Shown here one piece after another: positions 10,190-19,809 of a stretch of DNA of 64,000 bases. The stretch covers positions 1 through 64,000 of the forward strand of contig CAIXPZ010000311.1 of NCBI GenBank assembly GCA_903921455.1. The letters are read 5' to 3'. The position numbers and the translations under genes are program-made. The stretch comes from an uncultured Verrucomicrobia subdivision 3 bacterium. GTDB lineage: Bacteria; Verrucomicrobiota; Verrucomicrobiae; Limisphaerales; UBA11358. Position 1 is the first letter of the stretch; every line of letters begins with the position of its first letter. The notes under the pieces are model-generated. The model was given only the letters and a program-made list of their open reading frames with translations. It did no database searches and was not told the origin of the DNA.

Positions 10190-11281
10190 TCATTTGATCG
10201 GCTTGAGCGGGATCTGGACGTTGAAACTGCCCACGCGCCCCTTGTTATCCGCCGACGCACAACACAGCGCAATCGGCTCGCCATTCTCAAATAACAACTG
10301 CGGCCGTTCGAGGGCGGTAAGTTTTTCAACTTGGCCGCCCGCCCAATGAATGACTCCCGGATTCGCGACGAACGGGTGCTGCGACAGTTTCCAATCCATG
10401 CCCTCGGCTGACTCCCAGAGCGCGAGCGAATAGCCGCGATGGGTGAAGTTGCCGTCATTGTCTTTCACAATGGCCCAGTAGCGATCCGCGCCGCGCCAGA
10501 TGAACGGATCTTCCGCCGCAAACATCACGCCTTTGGCGCCGAACACTTCACCGGGATGTTTCGTGAAGGGTCCGATAGGGTTTTCTGCGGTAGCAACCAG
10601 ATGCGAAACCGGGCCGCCAAAGGGGGGCTTGCCTTTGGTGGCGACGGCTTTATAGACCATCAAGACGCCACCATCGGGACGCACGGCAACACTGGGATTG
10701 GAGGTCAATAATGCGTCTGATGCGTTTGGGTCGGAGCTGATGTCAACAACGGGCTGGGCGAACCGCTGCCATGGACCGGCTGGCGAATCCGCCACGGCGA
10801 CGCCGATGCGCTGGCGGTTGCGATGGATCCAGTTCAACGGCGACTTCACCACGCCGTCGCCGTAGTTGCCCATGTAGTAGAGGTAATATTTTAGGCCGAT
10901 GCGGAGAATTGTCGGATTGTGGGTGCAAGAACCGTCCCAAAAGTTTGTGCCGCGAGCAGGCAGCACCACGTCATGATGCGTCCATGGACCAAATGGCGAA
11001 TCGCTGACCGCGTGCGCCACTTCCGAATGCGTTACCCAAGCGATGTGGCCAAGCCGGCGCGGCCAACGCGAGTAGAAGAGATGGTATTTGCCATCGTCAC
11101 CCTTAATTTCCGAGCCGCACCAGATGTTGTAATCCGGGTCCACCCACTTCGCCGTCGCCGGCACGGGCTGGAGCATGGCGTTGAAATCATATGCCACGGG
11201 AGAGCCGGCGATTGCCGCCAGCGCCCATAAGTAAAGGCCCAATGTCAAGACGCCAGCGGGGCTGGCACGGCCTGTTTTCAT
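10190..11281 (-). CDS. GH43/GH117-like five-bladed beta-propeller glycosidase
   Basis: 363 residues from ATG 11279-11281, chosen because it opens a clean signal peptide (MKTGRASPAGVLTLGLYLWALAAIAG). The frame is open further upstream only through relics of the neighbouring gene. Propeller repeats are visible as the recurring strand pattern (KYHLFYSRWPR, KYYLYYMGNYGD, VLMVYKAV, RYWAIVKDN). Conserved segments include DPDYNIWCGSEIKGDDGKYH, WDGSCTHNPTI and EDPFIWR. The acidic residues in these (Asp in DPDYN, Asp in EDPFIW) sit where GH43-type enzymes place catalytic or modulating acids. Substrate cannot be assigned; arabinan/xylan side chains or galactans are typical. It is the last gene of the minus-strand hydrolase series starting at 19592. 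Confidence 0.75.
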   Translation of the reverse strand: MKTGRASPAGVLTLGLYLWALAAIAGSPVAYDFNAMLQPVPATAKWVDPDYNIWCGSEIKGDDGKYHLFYSRWPRRLGHIAWVTHSEVAHAVSDSPFGPWTHHDVVLPARGTNFWDGSCTHNPTILRIGLKYYLYYMGNYGDGVVKSPLNWIHRNRQRIGVAVADSPAGPWQRFAQPVVDISSDPNASDALLTSNPSVAVRPDGGVLMVYKAVATKGKPPFGGPVSHLVATAENPIGPFTKHPGEVFGAKGVMFAAEDPFIWRGADRYWAIVKDNDGNFTHRGYSLALWESAEGMDWKLSQHPFVANPGVIHWAGGQVEKLTALERPQLLFENGEPIALCCASADNKGRVGSFNVQIPLKPIK

Positions 11282-11282
11282 T

Positions 11283-12080
11283 TTCAAGATGGTAAAAGCA
11301 TCAGCCGCCGCGAAGCAACCTACCTCAAATAGCGCTTCCGCCAGCAAGGCGCCGGCGAGCCGAGTTTTCAGGGTTTTCATTGTCATGGGTGGGAACATTT
11401 TTGCATCCGGCGAATTTTTCGAAAAACCATTCCGGTTTCGCGTAGCAATGCTCGTCAAAGATGTCCACGTGCAGCTCACGCAATTTCGTCCACGCCAGCT
11501 CGAAACGATCCCCGGCCGGGTCGGGACCGGCGGCGAAAACGAGCTGGACGCCCAGATATATTTCCTTGATGGCGGCGGCAAATTACGCGTAGCCCTCGAC
11601 ATATTGGTCGCCCCACTGCTCGTTGTCCACGCCGCGAATCCGCGCGGAAAAATCATACGCCGCGCCCGCCTTTACACCCATGCCGATAAAACCCTCAATC
11701 GACAGCCCGAACAACGCCGCGCCATCGGAACGGACGCGAACGTAATGCGGATTTTCCGGATTGAACGGCGCGTCGGCACGCACGGTCACCTCGGCCTGGG
11801 CCAGTTGCGCGCGGTTGATGCTCCAGCCCATGAGCGCGGTGGAAAATTCAAAGCCGCAATTCTTCACCAGCTCGGCATAAAGCCCGCCGTCCGCGCCGAA
11901 GTTGTTGTCCTCGAAAAACATCTCACACATCGCCGGGTTGATTTTCTCGCCCGGCTAACCGGCGTGGATGGTGATGGTCGCGGCGGCAGCCGTGGCGCTG
12001 GCGCATGGAGCCATCAACACCGCGGCAACAAAAGCTGCCGCCGTCAAAAAAAGGGCTGGTTGACTGCGAATGGTTTTCAT
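11283..12080 (-). pseudogene. Decayed GH51 alpha-L-arabinofuranosidase
   Basis: From ATG 12078-12080 a signal peptide (MKTIRSQPALFLTAAAFVAAVLMAP..) leads into ITIHAG, then an in-frame TAG at 11955-11957 where the family has a residue before PGEKINPAMCEMFFEDNNF. The GH51 start (FFEDNNFGADGGLYAELVKNCGFEF) and a beta-sandwich piece follow. The frame then jumps to EQWGDQYVEGYA, hits TAA at 11581-11583, and continues in frame as KEIYLGVQLVFAAGPDPAGDRFELAWTK and DEHCYAKPEWFFEKF, the barrel region around the catalytic acid. About 265 codons remain of a family that usually has 500 or more, so large internal deletions exist besides the two stops. Position and signal peptide suggest it was once an active member of this operon. 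Confidence 0.8.
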
Positions 12081-12136
12081 CTTTGATTAAAATCTGCCCG
12101 AATGTCTGCCGGGTTGCAAATTCAACCGGGCAACGA

Positions 12137-14716
12137 TCAATTGCCGCCTGCCTCCAGGCGCACTGGACCGAGCAGCCCGCTGGGAATGAGCGGCGAATTT
12201 TTGGTGAAATAATTCCAGGTCGTGAAGGTGTAACGGCCTTTCGACGGACGCGGTTCGTGCTTCAAAATCCAGTCCGGAAATTCTTTCAGCGAACCGCCGT
12301 TGCCGCGCTCGCCGGGAATCCATTCGCAGTCCGGCGGCTCTTGCTCGTCGCCGATGAGACGGTTGGCCCAGACGTTGGCGACTTCGACCTCGAGCACATT
12401 GCCACGAACGCGCAGCAGGCCAGCGGGAATTTTCACGTCCCACGGTGCGGTCCAAATCACGCCGAGGTCGAGGCCATTCAGCCGCACGCGTGCAGTGTGC
12501 CACACGACGCCGAGGTCGAGGAACAATTCCGAATGACGAATGTCCAATGCCGAAATCGGCGCGTTGAACGTCTTCCGATAAACCGCCGTGCCGCTGAAAT
12601 ACTTGATGCCCGGCTCGGCATGTTTGGTCCAGTCTTCAAGGGCGTCGAACGTCACCGGCTTTTCCGGGCCGCCCCATTTCGGATCGAATTGCACTTGCCA
12701 CGCACCGTCGAGGGTTGCCAGCGGCGTGAGCGCAGGCGTGTTCGGTTTCTTTTCGGCGACGACGACCGAATGGCGAAAGACGACAAAGAAACTTTGCGCG
12801 GAAGCGAAGTCCAGCGGCACGACGGTGTTCGTCGCCGTTTGCTCATAGTCGGTGAGCGTGCGCATCTCGCCAGTCACGGCGTCCCAAAGTTCCGGCTGCT
12901 TGCCGGTGACAGCGAACCGGCATTTCGCAACGCCATTGGTGCGAGCGGTGTTTGCCACAAACCACACGTCCGCGCCGTCGCCGGTGCGATGGGTCGCCGA
13001 CACCTTCACGTCGCCGGAAATTTTCTCCGCACCAAAATCTGCCGAGCCATTCGTGAATTTTCCCCACTGGAGCAACGCCTGGCAGCGCGTCCAGTATTGC
13101 ACCATCGCCTTGCCGTGTTCCCACCACGTCTGCGTGCGATCAAAGTGCGTGCCCCACCATCCCATCGCGTTACCTGGTTTGTATTCGTCACCCCACGGCT
13201 GCGGAGTGAAGCGATGCAGGACGAGCCGGTTGATGCCCGCGCAAAACGCTGCGTCGCCCATGGGCTTGAGCCACGCCGGATATTCCGACCACTTACTATC
13301 GTTCGGCGAACCGGTGAAGGCCTCCGCTTCAATCAGATTGCGCCCCGTGCTTCGCTGCGCGGCAACGGTCGCCTGGTTGTTGAAAGAAAAGGTTCCATTC
13401 TTGGTCCAGTATTCCACGAGCAGCCGGTCTACCTGCGGCACGACATCATCCGGTCGCCATTCACCGCCGTAAGGTTCGCTGGAAAAAACCAAACCCGCTG
13501 CGTTCAGCTTTTCGTGGATCGTCTTGTAATAAACATCGCGGAATAGATCGCGGACGGTTTCCTTGAAATCATTTTTGAATTTGTCCGACTCCGCCTTGCT
13601 GGCTACGGTGCGTTTGGCAAGCGTCGCGAGGAACGGCGTCAGGTCATAACCGCGCCGCGTGGAAAATTCCTCGCGCATCTGCGGCGTCCACTCCGGCGCG
13701 CCCGCCTCGTAGCTGTCCACGTGGATGAAATTGAAACCTTTGCCGACGAGATCGCCGACGTGTTTTTTAATTTCGCCGATGAGGTGGTCCAAGTGCAGAT
13801 TCACCGCGTCGGGATTGAGTTTGTCGAGTTCCAGCCCGTTCGCCTTCCATTGCGGCGGCTGCAGCAAGATTCCCTTCGTCGTGTAGCCGAAACGGTAAAT
13901 CACCCAGTCGCCCGCCGGAATTTCCCACGCGGTTTTGCCGGTGAGATTGATGACCTGCGCCTTCGCCACCACGCCATTCGCGGGCAGCGCCAGCACCGCG
14001 ATGTCGCGGTAAAAAGTTTTGCGCGCGGGGATGACCGGCTTTTCCACCTTGCCGGTCTCGGGGTTGAAAACCGGAAAGTGCATCGTGCCGTGCGGGTCCA
14101 CCGTCGGCTGCGGCAGGTTCAATTCCATTTTGCCCGGCCCGTGCGCGGGCGTGCTGGTAAAACAGATTTCCGACATGGAAAGTTCCGGGGTGATCCACGG
14201 CCCGCCGCTCGTCGAGTAGCCCGGACTGCTCGCCATGCCAAAGTCCAGGCCCAGTCGCTGTGACTCGATCGCCGTGTGCCGCACCAGTTCCCACCACGGT
14301 TCGGTAAATGCGACGATTTCCGGCGTGGGACTCTTGCCAATTTCGCCCGGCCATGGCGTCGTCGTATCGGCCACACTGAACATCAGCGTCCCCCCGAACC
14401 CTGCATCCTTCAGCGCCTCCAAATCTTTTGTGATTTCCGGTTTCGATAGATTACAGCCCATCCACATCCACATCACATGCGGCCGCGCTGCCAGCGGCGG
14501 CTGTCGGAAGATTGTTTCCAAATCGGCAGCCGCATTTGAGCTTGGCAACGCCACCGGAACTGTGGATTGGCTCACTTTCGCCGGGGCGGCCAGGCTGGAT
14601 CCGGATGAATATGCCATCAGGCTGAATACTATTGCCAGCAACCAACCGGGGCGGCACATGGATGGCAGCCGTTTATTTAACTGCTTTTTAAGGATTATTT
14701 TCATATTAAAAATCAT
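12137..14716 (-). CDS. GH106 alpha-L-rhamnosidase
   Basis: 859 residues with an N-terminal signal peptide (hydrophobic segment ~24-42); an alternative ATG lies four codons in. The order is family-like: FRQPPLAARPHVMWMWMGCNLSKPEITKDLEALKDAGFGGTLMFSV at the start of the barrel, then PWWELVRHTAIESQRLGLDFGM, FNFIHVDSYEAGAPEWTPQMREEF, SSEPYGGEWRPDD, and NLIEAEAFTGS, whose Glu residues lie where GH106 enzymes have catalytic acids. A C-terminal galactose-binding-like beta-sandwich follows (RKTFNAP..LFLDLGVVWHTARVRLNGLDLGVIWTAPW). GH106 enzymes release terminal L-rhamnose from rhamnogalacturonans. The gene lies 55 bases after GH30 in the operon. Length is somewhat short of the largest members but all blocks are present. 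Confidence 0.85.
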   Translation of the reverse strand: MIFNMKIILKKQLNKRLPSMCRPGWLLAIVFSLMAYSSGSSLAAPAKVSQSTVPVALPSSNAAADLETIFRQPPLAARPHVMWMWMGCNLSKPEITKDLEALKDAGFGGTLMFSVADTTTPWPGEIGKSPTPEIVAFTEPWWELVRHTAIESQRLGLDFGMASSPGYSTSGGPWITPELSMSEICFTSTPAHGPGKMELNLPQPTVDPHGTMHFPVFNPETGKVEKPVIPARKTFYRDIAVLALPANGVVAKAQVINLTGKTAWEIPAGDWVIYRFGYTTKGILLQPPQWKANGLELDKLNPDAVNLHLDHLIGEIKKHVGDLVGKGFNFIHVDSYEAGAPEWTPQMREEFSTRRGYDLTPFLATLAKRTVASKAESDKFKNDFKETVRDLFRDVYYKTIHEKLNAAGLVFSSEPYGGEWRPDDVVPQVDRLLVEYWTKNGTFSFNNQATVAAQRSTGRNLIEAEAFTGSPNDSKWSEYPAWLKPMGDAAFCAGINRLVLHRFTPQPWGDEYKPGNAMGWWGTHFDRTQTWWEHGKAMVQYWTRCQALLQWGKFTNGSADFGAEKISGDVKVSATHRTGDGADVWFVANTARTNGVAKCRFAVTGKQPELWDAVTGEMRTLTDYEQTATNTVVPLDFASAQSFFVVFRHSVVVAEKKPNTPALTPLATLDGAWQVQFDPKWGGPEKPVTFDALEDWTKHAEPGIKYFSGTAVYRKTFNAPISALDIRHSELFLDLGVVWHTARVRLNGLDLGVIWTAPWDVKIPAGLLRVRGNVLEVEVANVWANRLIGDEQEPPDCEWIPGERGNGGSLKEFPDWILKHEPRPSKGRYTFTTWNYFTKNSPLIPSGLLGPVRLEAGGN

Positions 14717-14771
14717 TGCGGTGCATCAAATCAAAACCGCCATGCCCGCCGGAAATCATTTCAGTTTGGAT

Positions 14772-16358
14772 TTAACCGCCCCGCTCAACCCGGATCGAAC
14801 TCGATAATGAATCGGGAAGCCTATTTCCCCGGCCAACCAGCGTCATCACGCTGCGCGCTGGAACACATATAATTCCCCCGCCATCCACGGGGGCTCCGGC
14901 GGCAAGGCTGGCACGCGACGAAGTGAGATAAGCGGTGAGGGTGATATTCACCGGAAGCGACAACTTGGTCCGCAATAGCACTTGCTGCGACTGCTCCGCG
15001 GTGTTCACGAACACGAGCACGATATTTTTGGAAGTTGTATCGCAATAAGCCGAGGCCATCAGGCCGTTCACATCCTGCGGGCCGGCCAGTTCCACGCGCA
15101 CCATGCCCGGCCGGATGAAGCGGCTGAAGTTTCCCAGTGCCCAGAGCAGCTTGGACTCATAAATTGACTCCGCGTCGCCGGGATATTTGTAGTCAGTGTA
15201 AATCAGACCGCTCTTGTAATCCTCGTTCGCCACCGCCAGCCACCATTGCCAGGACGAAGCGTTGACCAGCGTGAGGTCACAATGAATGACCCGCGCCATG
15301 CGCAGCGCGGCGTCCATGCCGAGGTCGCGGCCCGGTTCCATGATGCAATATTCGCTCTGCCAGATGCGCCAGCCGGGATATTTTGCAAACGTGCGGCCCA
15401 GCGCCGCGCGATGCGGCACCAAATGGGTTTCCACGTCATCCGACCAATAGCTGTGATAAGTGATGACACCGCCAAAGCACGCGGCGATTTCCGGGTCGCC
15501 GCAAATCCAGTTCAGATAATCGCCGTAATCCGCGTGCCACTTTTCACCCGCCGGCACATCCAGCGAATACATATCCGGAATCGAGCCGGACTCCGGGCCG
15601 AGGATTTTGGTCCGCAAGCCGTCGGCCTCGAGACGCGAATGCAGCGCGGAAAAAATCTTTTTCAAATCCGCGTTCGCCGCCCGGCAGCCTTCCTGCGAAT
15701 GTTGCCATTCCCATTGCGGTTCGTTGACGGGCAGCAGGTAATTGAAATCAACGCGCTCGGCGGGGTCGGAGTGGTCGCGGAAGTGGCGGAGCACATCGCT
15801 GAGATATTGCGCGAACACAGCTTCCGCGCCGGGTTTCAAGTTAGTGGTGGAATTGGTGTCGCGCCCCAAATTGCTCAAGCCATTGCGCGTGAGCCGCAGC
15901 GGCGGGCTGTAAACCGTGGCGGCAAACTGATCCACGCCCCGCGCCTTGGCCGCGCGCAGAAACCAGCGCTGACCGGCCTGCCGCGTCCAGTCGTATTTTC
16001 CCGCCGCCGTCTCGAACGACTCGGTTGTGCGCCAATCGTCGCGAATGGTCCGGTGGTTGATGCCCGCGCCCAAATTGAAACGCCAGCCGGAAAGGCCAAT
16101 GCCGGTGTTCGTGGAAAACAGCAGCTCGGCAATCTTGTTTTTATTCGTCTCCGACCACTCCGCGCCGATTTTCTGGATGGACCACGCATCGTTTGCGCCG
16201 AAATTGTCCATGACCTGAAAACGTTTGGCCGTATCGAGCGTGTAGAGATTTGTATTTCCGACCACAGCCGCAGCCTGGCTCATCCCAAACCCCTGGATCA
16301 CAAATGCGGAAATGAAAAGTGATTTTACCACCGCCATCAGACTGCGTGTTGTTTTCAT
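14772..16358 (-). CDS. GH30 family secreted glycanase
   Basis: 528 residues from ATG 16356-16358, chosen because the signal peptide MKTTRSLMAVVKSLFISAFVIQG begins there; 13 bases separate it from the upstream SGNH stop. Barrel motifs are FQVMDNFGANDAWSIQKIG at the start, YLLPVNEPQWEWQHS with the acid/base Glu, and RIWQSEYCIME with the nucleophile Glu. A C-terminal beta-domain (GLMASAYCDTTSKNIVLVFVNT..) closes the protein as in GH30. Members cleave beta-1,6-galactan, glucuronoxylan or beta-glucans. The motif context (NEPQWEW) is like that of endo-beta-1,6-galactanase-type members, which would suit arabinogalactan side chains next to GH2. Substrate is inferred only. Confidence 0.85.
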   Translation of the reverse strand: MKTTRSLMAVVKSLFISAFVIQGFGMSQAAAVVGNTNLYTLDTAKRFQVMDNFGANDAWSIQKIGAEWSETNKNKIAELLFSTNTGIGLSGWRFNLGAGINHRTIRDDWRTTESFETAAGKYDWTRQAGQRWFLRAAKARGVDQFAATVYSPPLRLTRNGLSNLGRDTNSTTNLKPGAEAVFAQYLSDVLRHFRDHSDPAERVDFNYLLPVNEPQWEWQHSQEGCRAANADLKKIFSALHSRLEADGLRTKILGPESGSIPDMYSLDVPAGEKWHADYGDYLNWICGDPEIAACFGGVITYHSYWSDDVETHLVPHRAALGRTFAKYPGWRIWQSEYCIMEPGRDLGMDAALRMARVIHCDLTLVNASSWQWWLAVANEDYKSGLIYTDYKYPGDAESIYESKLLWALGNFSRFIRPGMVRVELAGPQDVNGLMASAYCDTTSKNIVLVFVNTAEQSQQVLLRTKLSLPVNITLTAYLTSSRASLAAGAPVDGGGIICVPARSVMTLVGRGNRLPDSLSSSIRVERGG

Positions 16359-16371
16359 TCCGGTTTTGGAT

Positions 16372-16893
16372 TCATGGTTTCGCCGCACACAGTTCCGCCT
16401 TGATTTGCCGGGTGATTGGCGCGGCCTGCTCATTCGCCTGCACCAGCGGCAGGTCCGGGTTCACGCCCAGCGCACCCGCCACGCCAACCAGCTTCGCGCC
16501 GAAACACTGCGTCAAGATTTCGCGCGCCATCAGCCCGTGGCCTTCGCGCCTCAGCTTCGTCGACGCCAGCACGCGATCCATCGGCTCGCTCACAAATGGC
16601 CGGCCAAGACCGGATTTTTCCAGGTGCGCCGCGTGCTCGTCCGGCGTCAGGTCGGACGCGGTTTTGCTGGCCAAGCCGAGGTTGAGAACTTCCATCGGCC
16701 ATCCTTGCGCCAGCAGCCAGCATTCAAAGTCGGTGACGTAATCACCGCCCTGCGTGATGCTGTCGCCCAGAAATACAATCCGGTGAACGCCGCCCAACGC
16801 CGCCGGAACTTCCGCCGCCCGCAAACACAGCGGGGAAAGCGCAAAGCCCAGCGCGGCAATCAGAACGAATCGGCGAATCACATTCATGGTCAA
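16372..16893 (-). pseudogene. SGNH/GDSL hydrolase with internal deletion
   Basis: 173 residues, signal peptide at 1-27, then the nucleophile block VFLGDSITQGGDYV. The sequence proceeds to PMDRVLASTK and then directly to LRREGHGLMAREILTQ, the HPGREGH-type block V. Related secreted SGNH proteins have roughly 100 residues between these points, including the GxND oxyanion block, which is absent here. The reading frame survives, so the deletion is in frame, but the active site should be incomplete. The start overlaps the GH2 stop by 4 bases (ATGA) and the next gene follows 13 bases later. The family removes acyl groups from polysaccharides. Confidence 0.65.
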
Positions 16894-19592
16894 CGGTTGG
16901 ATGCCTTGATTTCCACCGTTGCCGGCGTCAGGCCATCGGCGGTGGCGGTCAGCTTAATCGGACCGGTGGTGCCGGGCCGGGCGCGAACCATGACGAGCGC
17001 AAGGCCGTTGTAGGCGTTGTGTTCCGGGGCCTGAAATGATTCAAAGCTCGTCGCGTCGCCGTTGTCCGTAGCCACAATTTCGCCGGCGCCTTCGACGGCG
17101 AACTTGAGATGATTCTTGGAACGCGGCACTGGCAGTCCGTCCTTGTCTGCGATCGTCACGGTGATGAAAGACAAATCTTTCCCATCCGCCACAATCACGC
17201 TGCGGTCAGCGGCGAGCATTATTTTTTCTGCCGCTCCGGTGGTCTTGACGGAATCCTGCGCCCACCTTTTGCCGTTTTTGTAGACGACAGCTTTCAATTC
17301 GCCCGGCTGATAGACCACATTGTCCCAGCGCAGGCGGTATTCATTTGTGCCCTTTGCTTTTTTGCCAAGCGATTTGCCGTTCAGGAATAGTTCAGCCGAG
17401 TCGCCGCTGGTATAGACGAACACCGGCGTCACCTGCCCGACACGTTCCGGCCAGTTCCAGTGCGGCAAAATGTGCGCCATCGGAAAATCCGGACGCCAGT
17501 GCGCCTGATAAAGATAGAAGCGGTCTTTCTTGAAGCCCGCCAGATCCACGATGCCGAAATACGAGCTGCGCGACGGCACGCGGATTTTTCCGATCGCATC
17601 GAGTTCCTTTTTCGCCTTCGCCTTGTCCTCGGGATTGGAGTAGTTGAGCAGGTTGCTCACGTCCGCGTTGTAGGGCGTCGGTTCGCCGAGATAATCGAAG
17701 CCGGTCCAGACAAACTCGCCGGCGACAAACGGATTGCGTTCCTCACCGCGAAATTCCGAGTCCGGCGACGTCGCCCAGCTCGGCACGTAAAAGTCATAGG
17801 AGCTGACCTGAAAATCCGCCAGCCCCATCTTGTTGTTCTTGCTATTAAATGATGCCGGCACGGGGAAAAAGTATTCGCCGCGCGAGCTGACCGTCGAGGA
17901 GGTCTCGCTGCCAAACAGCGGCAACGCGGAATTTGTCGCGCGGAATTTTGTATAATTGTCCGGCTTGTAATTCCAGCCGAACACATCGAAGTGGTTTTGA
18001 AAACCGCTGAAGCCCGCCTTATAGGAACTCACCGCCGCCGTGCAGGGCCGCGTCGGGTCTTCCGCGTGGATGATACCGCGATGTTCCTCCGCGAGCGCCG
18101 GACCGGCAGCTTTGTCCTGATCGGGAACCTCGTTGCCACTGCTCCACAAAATCACGCACGGATGATTCCGGTCGCGCCGCACCAGCGCACGCAAATCCTG
18201 CTCGTGCCAGTCGGGATAAAGAACGTGGTAATCATTTTTGTTTTTACCCGCCGCCCAGCAATCAAACGCCTCGTCCATCACCACGAAACCCAGGCGGTCG
18301 CACAAATCCAAAAGCTCCGGCGCGGGCGGATTATGGCTGGTGCGGATGGCGTTCACGCCAAACTCGCGCAGGATTTCCAACTGCCGTTCCAGCGCGCGGG
18401 TGTTGATGGCCGCACCGAGCGCGCCGAGATCGTGATGGTCGCAAACGCCGTTCAGCTTAACATGCTGGCCGTTGAGGAAAAACCCCTTGGCCACGGTAAA
18501 TTCTGCCGTGCGGATGCCGAACGGCGTTTCGTAGGTGTCCACGGCGTTTCCATTTTGCGAAATCGTTGTCACGACCACGTAGCGCTGCGGCTTCTCCAAG
18601 CTCCAAAGTTTGGGCGCGGCAAAGGCGATCTGGCTTTCGCACGGAGCCGATTGATTTGCGATAATCTTCAATCCATCAACCGAAACAGCGGCAATCGAAG
18701 AACCGCGCCTGCCATCGGCGGTGAGTTCAAAGATTTCATTTTTCACCGTCACGGCGGCATCCGCTGCGGATGAATTGTCTACGGCCACCTTGATATGCAC
18801 CGTCGCAGATTTTTTGCTGAGTTCCGGCGTCGTGACCGCCGTGCCCCAATGCGCCACGCGCACCGGCGACGTTTTGACAAGCCAGACGTTGCGGTAAATG
18901 CCGCCGCCGGGATACCAACGCGAAGACTGTTTGGGATTATCGAGGCGGATCGCAATGATGTTATCTGCGCCAAACTTCACGAATGGCGTCACGTCCACGC
19001 GCCAAGAGGAATAACCGTAGGGCCAGCCGCCGGCGAGTTTGCCATTCACCCACACGCTCGCGTAAGCCATCGCGCCATCCACATCGAGAAAAATTTTGCG
19101 ACCGGCATCGGACGCGGGCAGTTCCAAGTGCTTGCGATACCACGCCACACCCCACCACGGCAGCTTGCCCGTCTCGCCGGGAAACGCCTGGTCAAACGGC
19201 CCCTCAATGCCCCAATCGTGCGGCAGATTCAACAAGCGCCACTGGCTGTCGTTGAAATCCGGCTGGGCGAACGAAACATTTTCCGCCGGATTGCCCGCTG
19301 GCCGCGACTTGGCGAGCAGCGCGGCGTTCGTCGTAAGTTCCCCGCTCGTCGGCAGCAGCCAGTCCTTGATTTTGGCGTAACTCAAGGCCTCGCCCGCGCC
19401 GTCGGCATCGGCTTTCGTGAAGCGCCAGCCGTCGTTGAAAGAAGTCCGTTCGCGCGGCGGGTTGAATTCCGCAGCCAAGCCGGTCACGGCCGACAGCAGA
19501 ACGACGACAAACCCCAGCAGGATTTGGTAGAATTGGCAGCTAGTTTTTTGAGCATCACAAGGTGTTAGCGAATTGGTATTGGTATGAGACAT
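16890..19592 (-). CDS. GH2 beta-galactosidase-like enzyme
   Basis: 900 residues. A signal peptide (hydrophobic ~25-40) precedes the sugar-binding domain with FNDGWRF, NLPHDWGIEGPF and GVAWYRKHLELP. An Ig-like domain and the TIM barrel follow: FFLNGQHVKLNGVCDHHDLGALG, NAIRTSHNPPAPELLDLCDRLGF, acid/base Glu in ILWSSGNEVPDQ, and nucleophile Glu in LPLFGSETSSTVSSRG. C-terminal DUF4982-type and Ig-like units (SAELFLNGKSLGKK, KIMLAADRSVIVADGKD) complete the usual layout. It opens the minus-strand operon of hydrolases; the next gene overlaps it by 4 bases. Beta-galactosidase is most likely, though GH2 also contains beta-glucuronidases and mannosidases. It acts outside the cytoplasm. Confidence 0.9.
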   Translation of the reverse strand: MSHTNTNSLTPCDAQKTSCQFYQILLGFVVVLLSAVTGLAAEFNPPRERTSFNDGWRFTKADADGAGEALSYAKIKDWLLPTSGELTTNAALLAKSRPAGNPAENVSFAQPDFNDSQWRLLNLPHDWGIEGPFDQAFPGETGKLPWWGVAWYRKHLELPASDAGRKIFLDVDGAMAYASVWVNGKLAGGWPYGYSSWRVDVTPFVKFGADNIIAIRLDNPKQSSRWYPGGGIYRNVWLVKTSPVRVAHWGTAVTTPELSKKSATVHIKVAVDNSSAADAAVTVKNEIFELTADGRRGSSIAAVSVDGLKIIANQSAPCESQIAFAAPKLWSLEKPQRYVVVTTISQNGNAVDTYETPFGIRTAEFTVAKGFFLNGQHVKLNGVCDHHDLGALGAAINTRALERQLEILREFGVNAIRTSHNPPAPELLDLCDRLGFVVMDEAFDCWAAGKNKNDYHVLYPDWHEQDLRALVRRDRNHPCVILWSSGNEVPDQDKAAGPALAEEHRGIIHAEDPTRPCTAAVSSYKAGFSGFQNHFDVFGWNYKPDNYTKFRATNSALPLFGSETSSTVSSRGEYFFPVPASFNSKNNKMGLADFQVSSYDFYVPSWATSPDSEFRGEERNPFVAGEFVWTGFDYLGEPTPYNADVSNLLNYSNPEDKAKAKKELDAIGKIRVPSRSSYFGIVDLAGFKKDRFYLYQAHWRPDFPMAHILPHWNWPERVGQVTPVFVYTSGDSAELFLNGKSLGKKAKGTNEYRLRWDNVVYQPGELKAVVYKNGKRWAQDSVKTTGAAEKIMLAADRSVIVADGKDLSFITVTIADKDGLPVPRSKNHLKFAVEGAGEIVATDNGDATSFESFQAPEHNAYNGLALVMVRARPGTTGPIKLTATADGLTPATVEIKASNR

Positions 19593-19809
19593 ATTGCGTT
19601 TCCCAAATTAAAAAATGTAAATTAATTAAACAATGTTCGTTTTGTTATTAAACACGGTCAGTCTCAATATCGCCGCGAATTATATACTTTAAATTTCTTC
19701 GGAAATAAGGTGGCGGCGCCAACCCATAGCACCGCTACCCACCCCACCGGAGTATTCACCCCTTGATTTTCCGTAACGGAACCCATGATCGTCACGAAAC
19801 TTGTCCGGC

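Noticed and set aside
5321..11957. TAG codons read as an amino acid (recoding)
   Set aside because: The two in-frame TAG codons lie in genes with other lesions, and TAG is used as a normal stop, for example at the end of the sigma factor gene (48191-48193).
12005..13546. 513-codon open frame on the plus strand opposite the GH106 gene
   Set aside because: Arg/His/Val-rich antisense shadow of a GC-rich gene with clear homology on the other strand.
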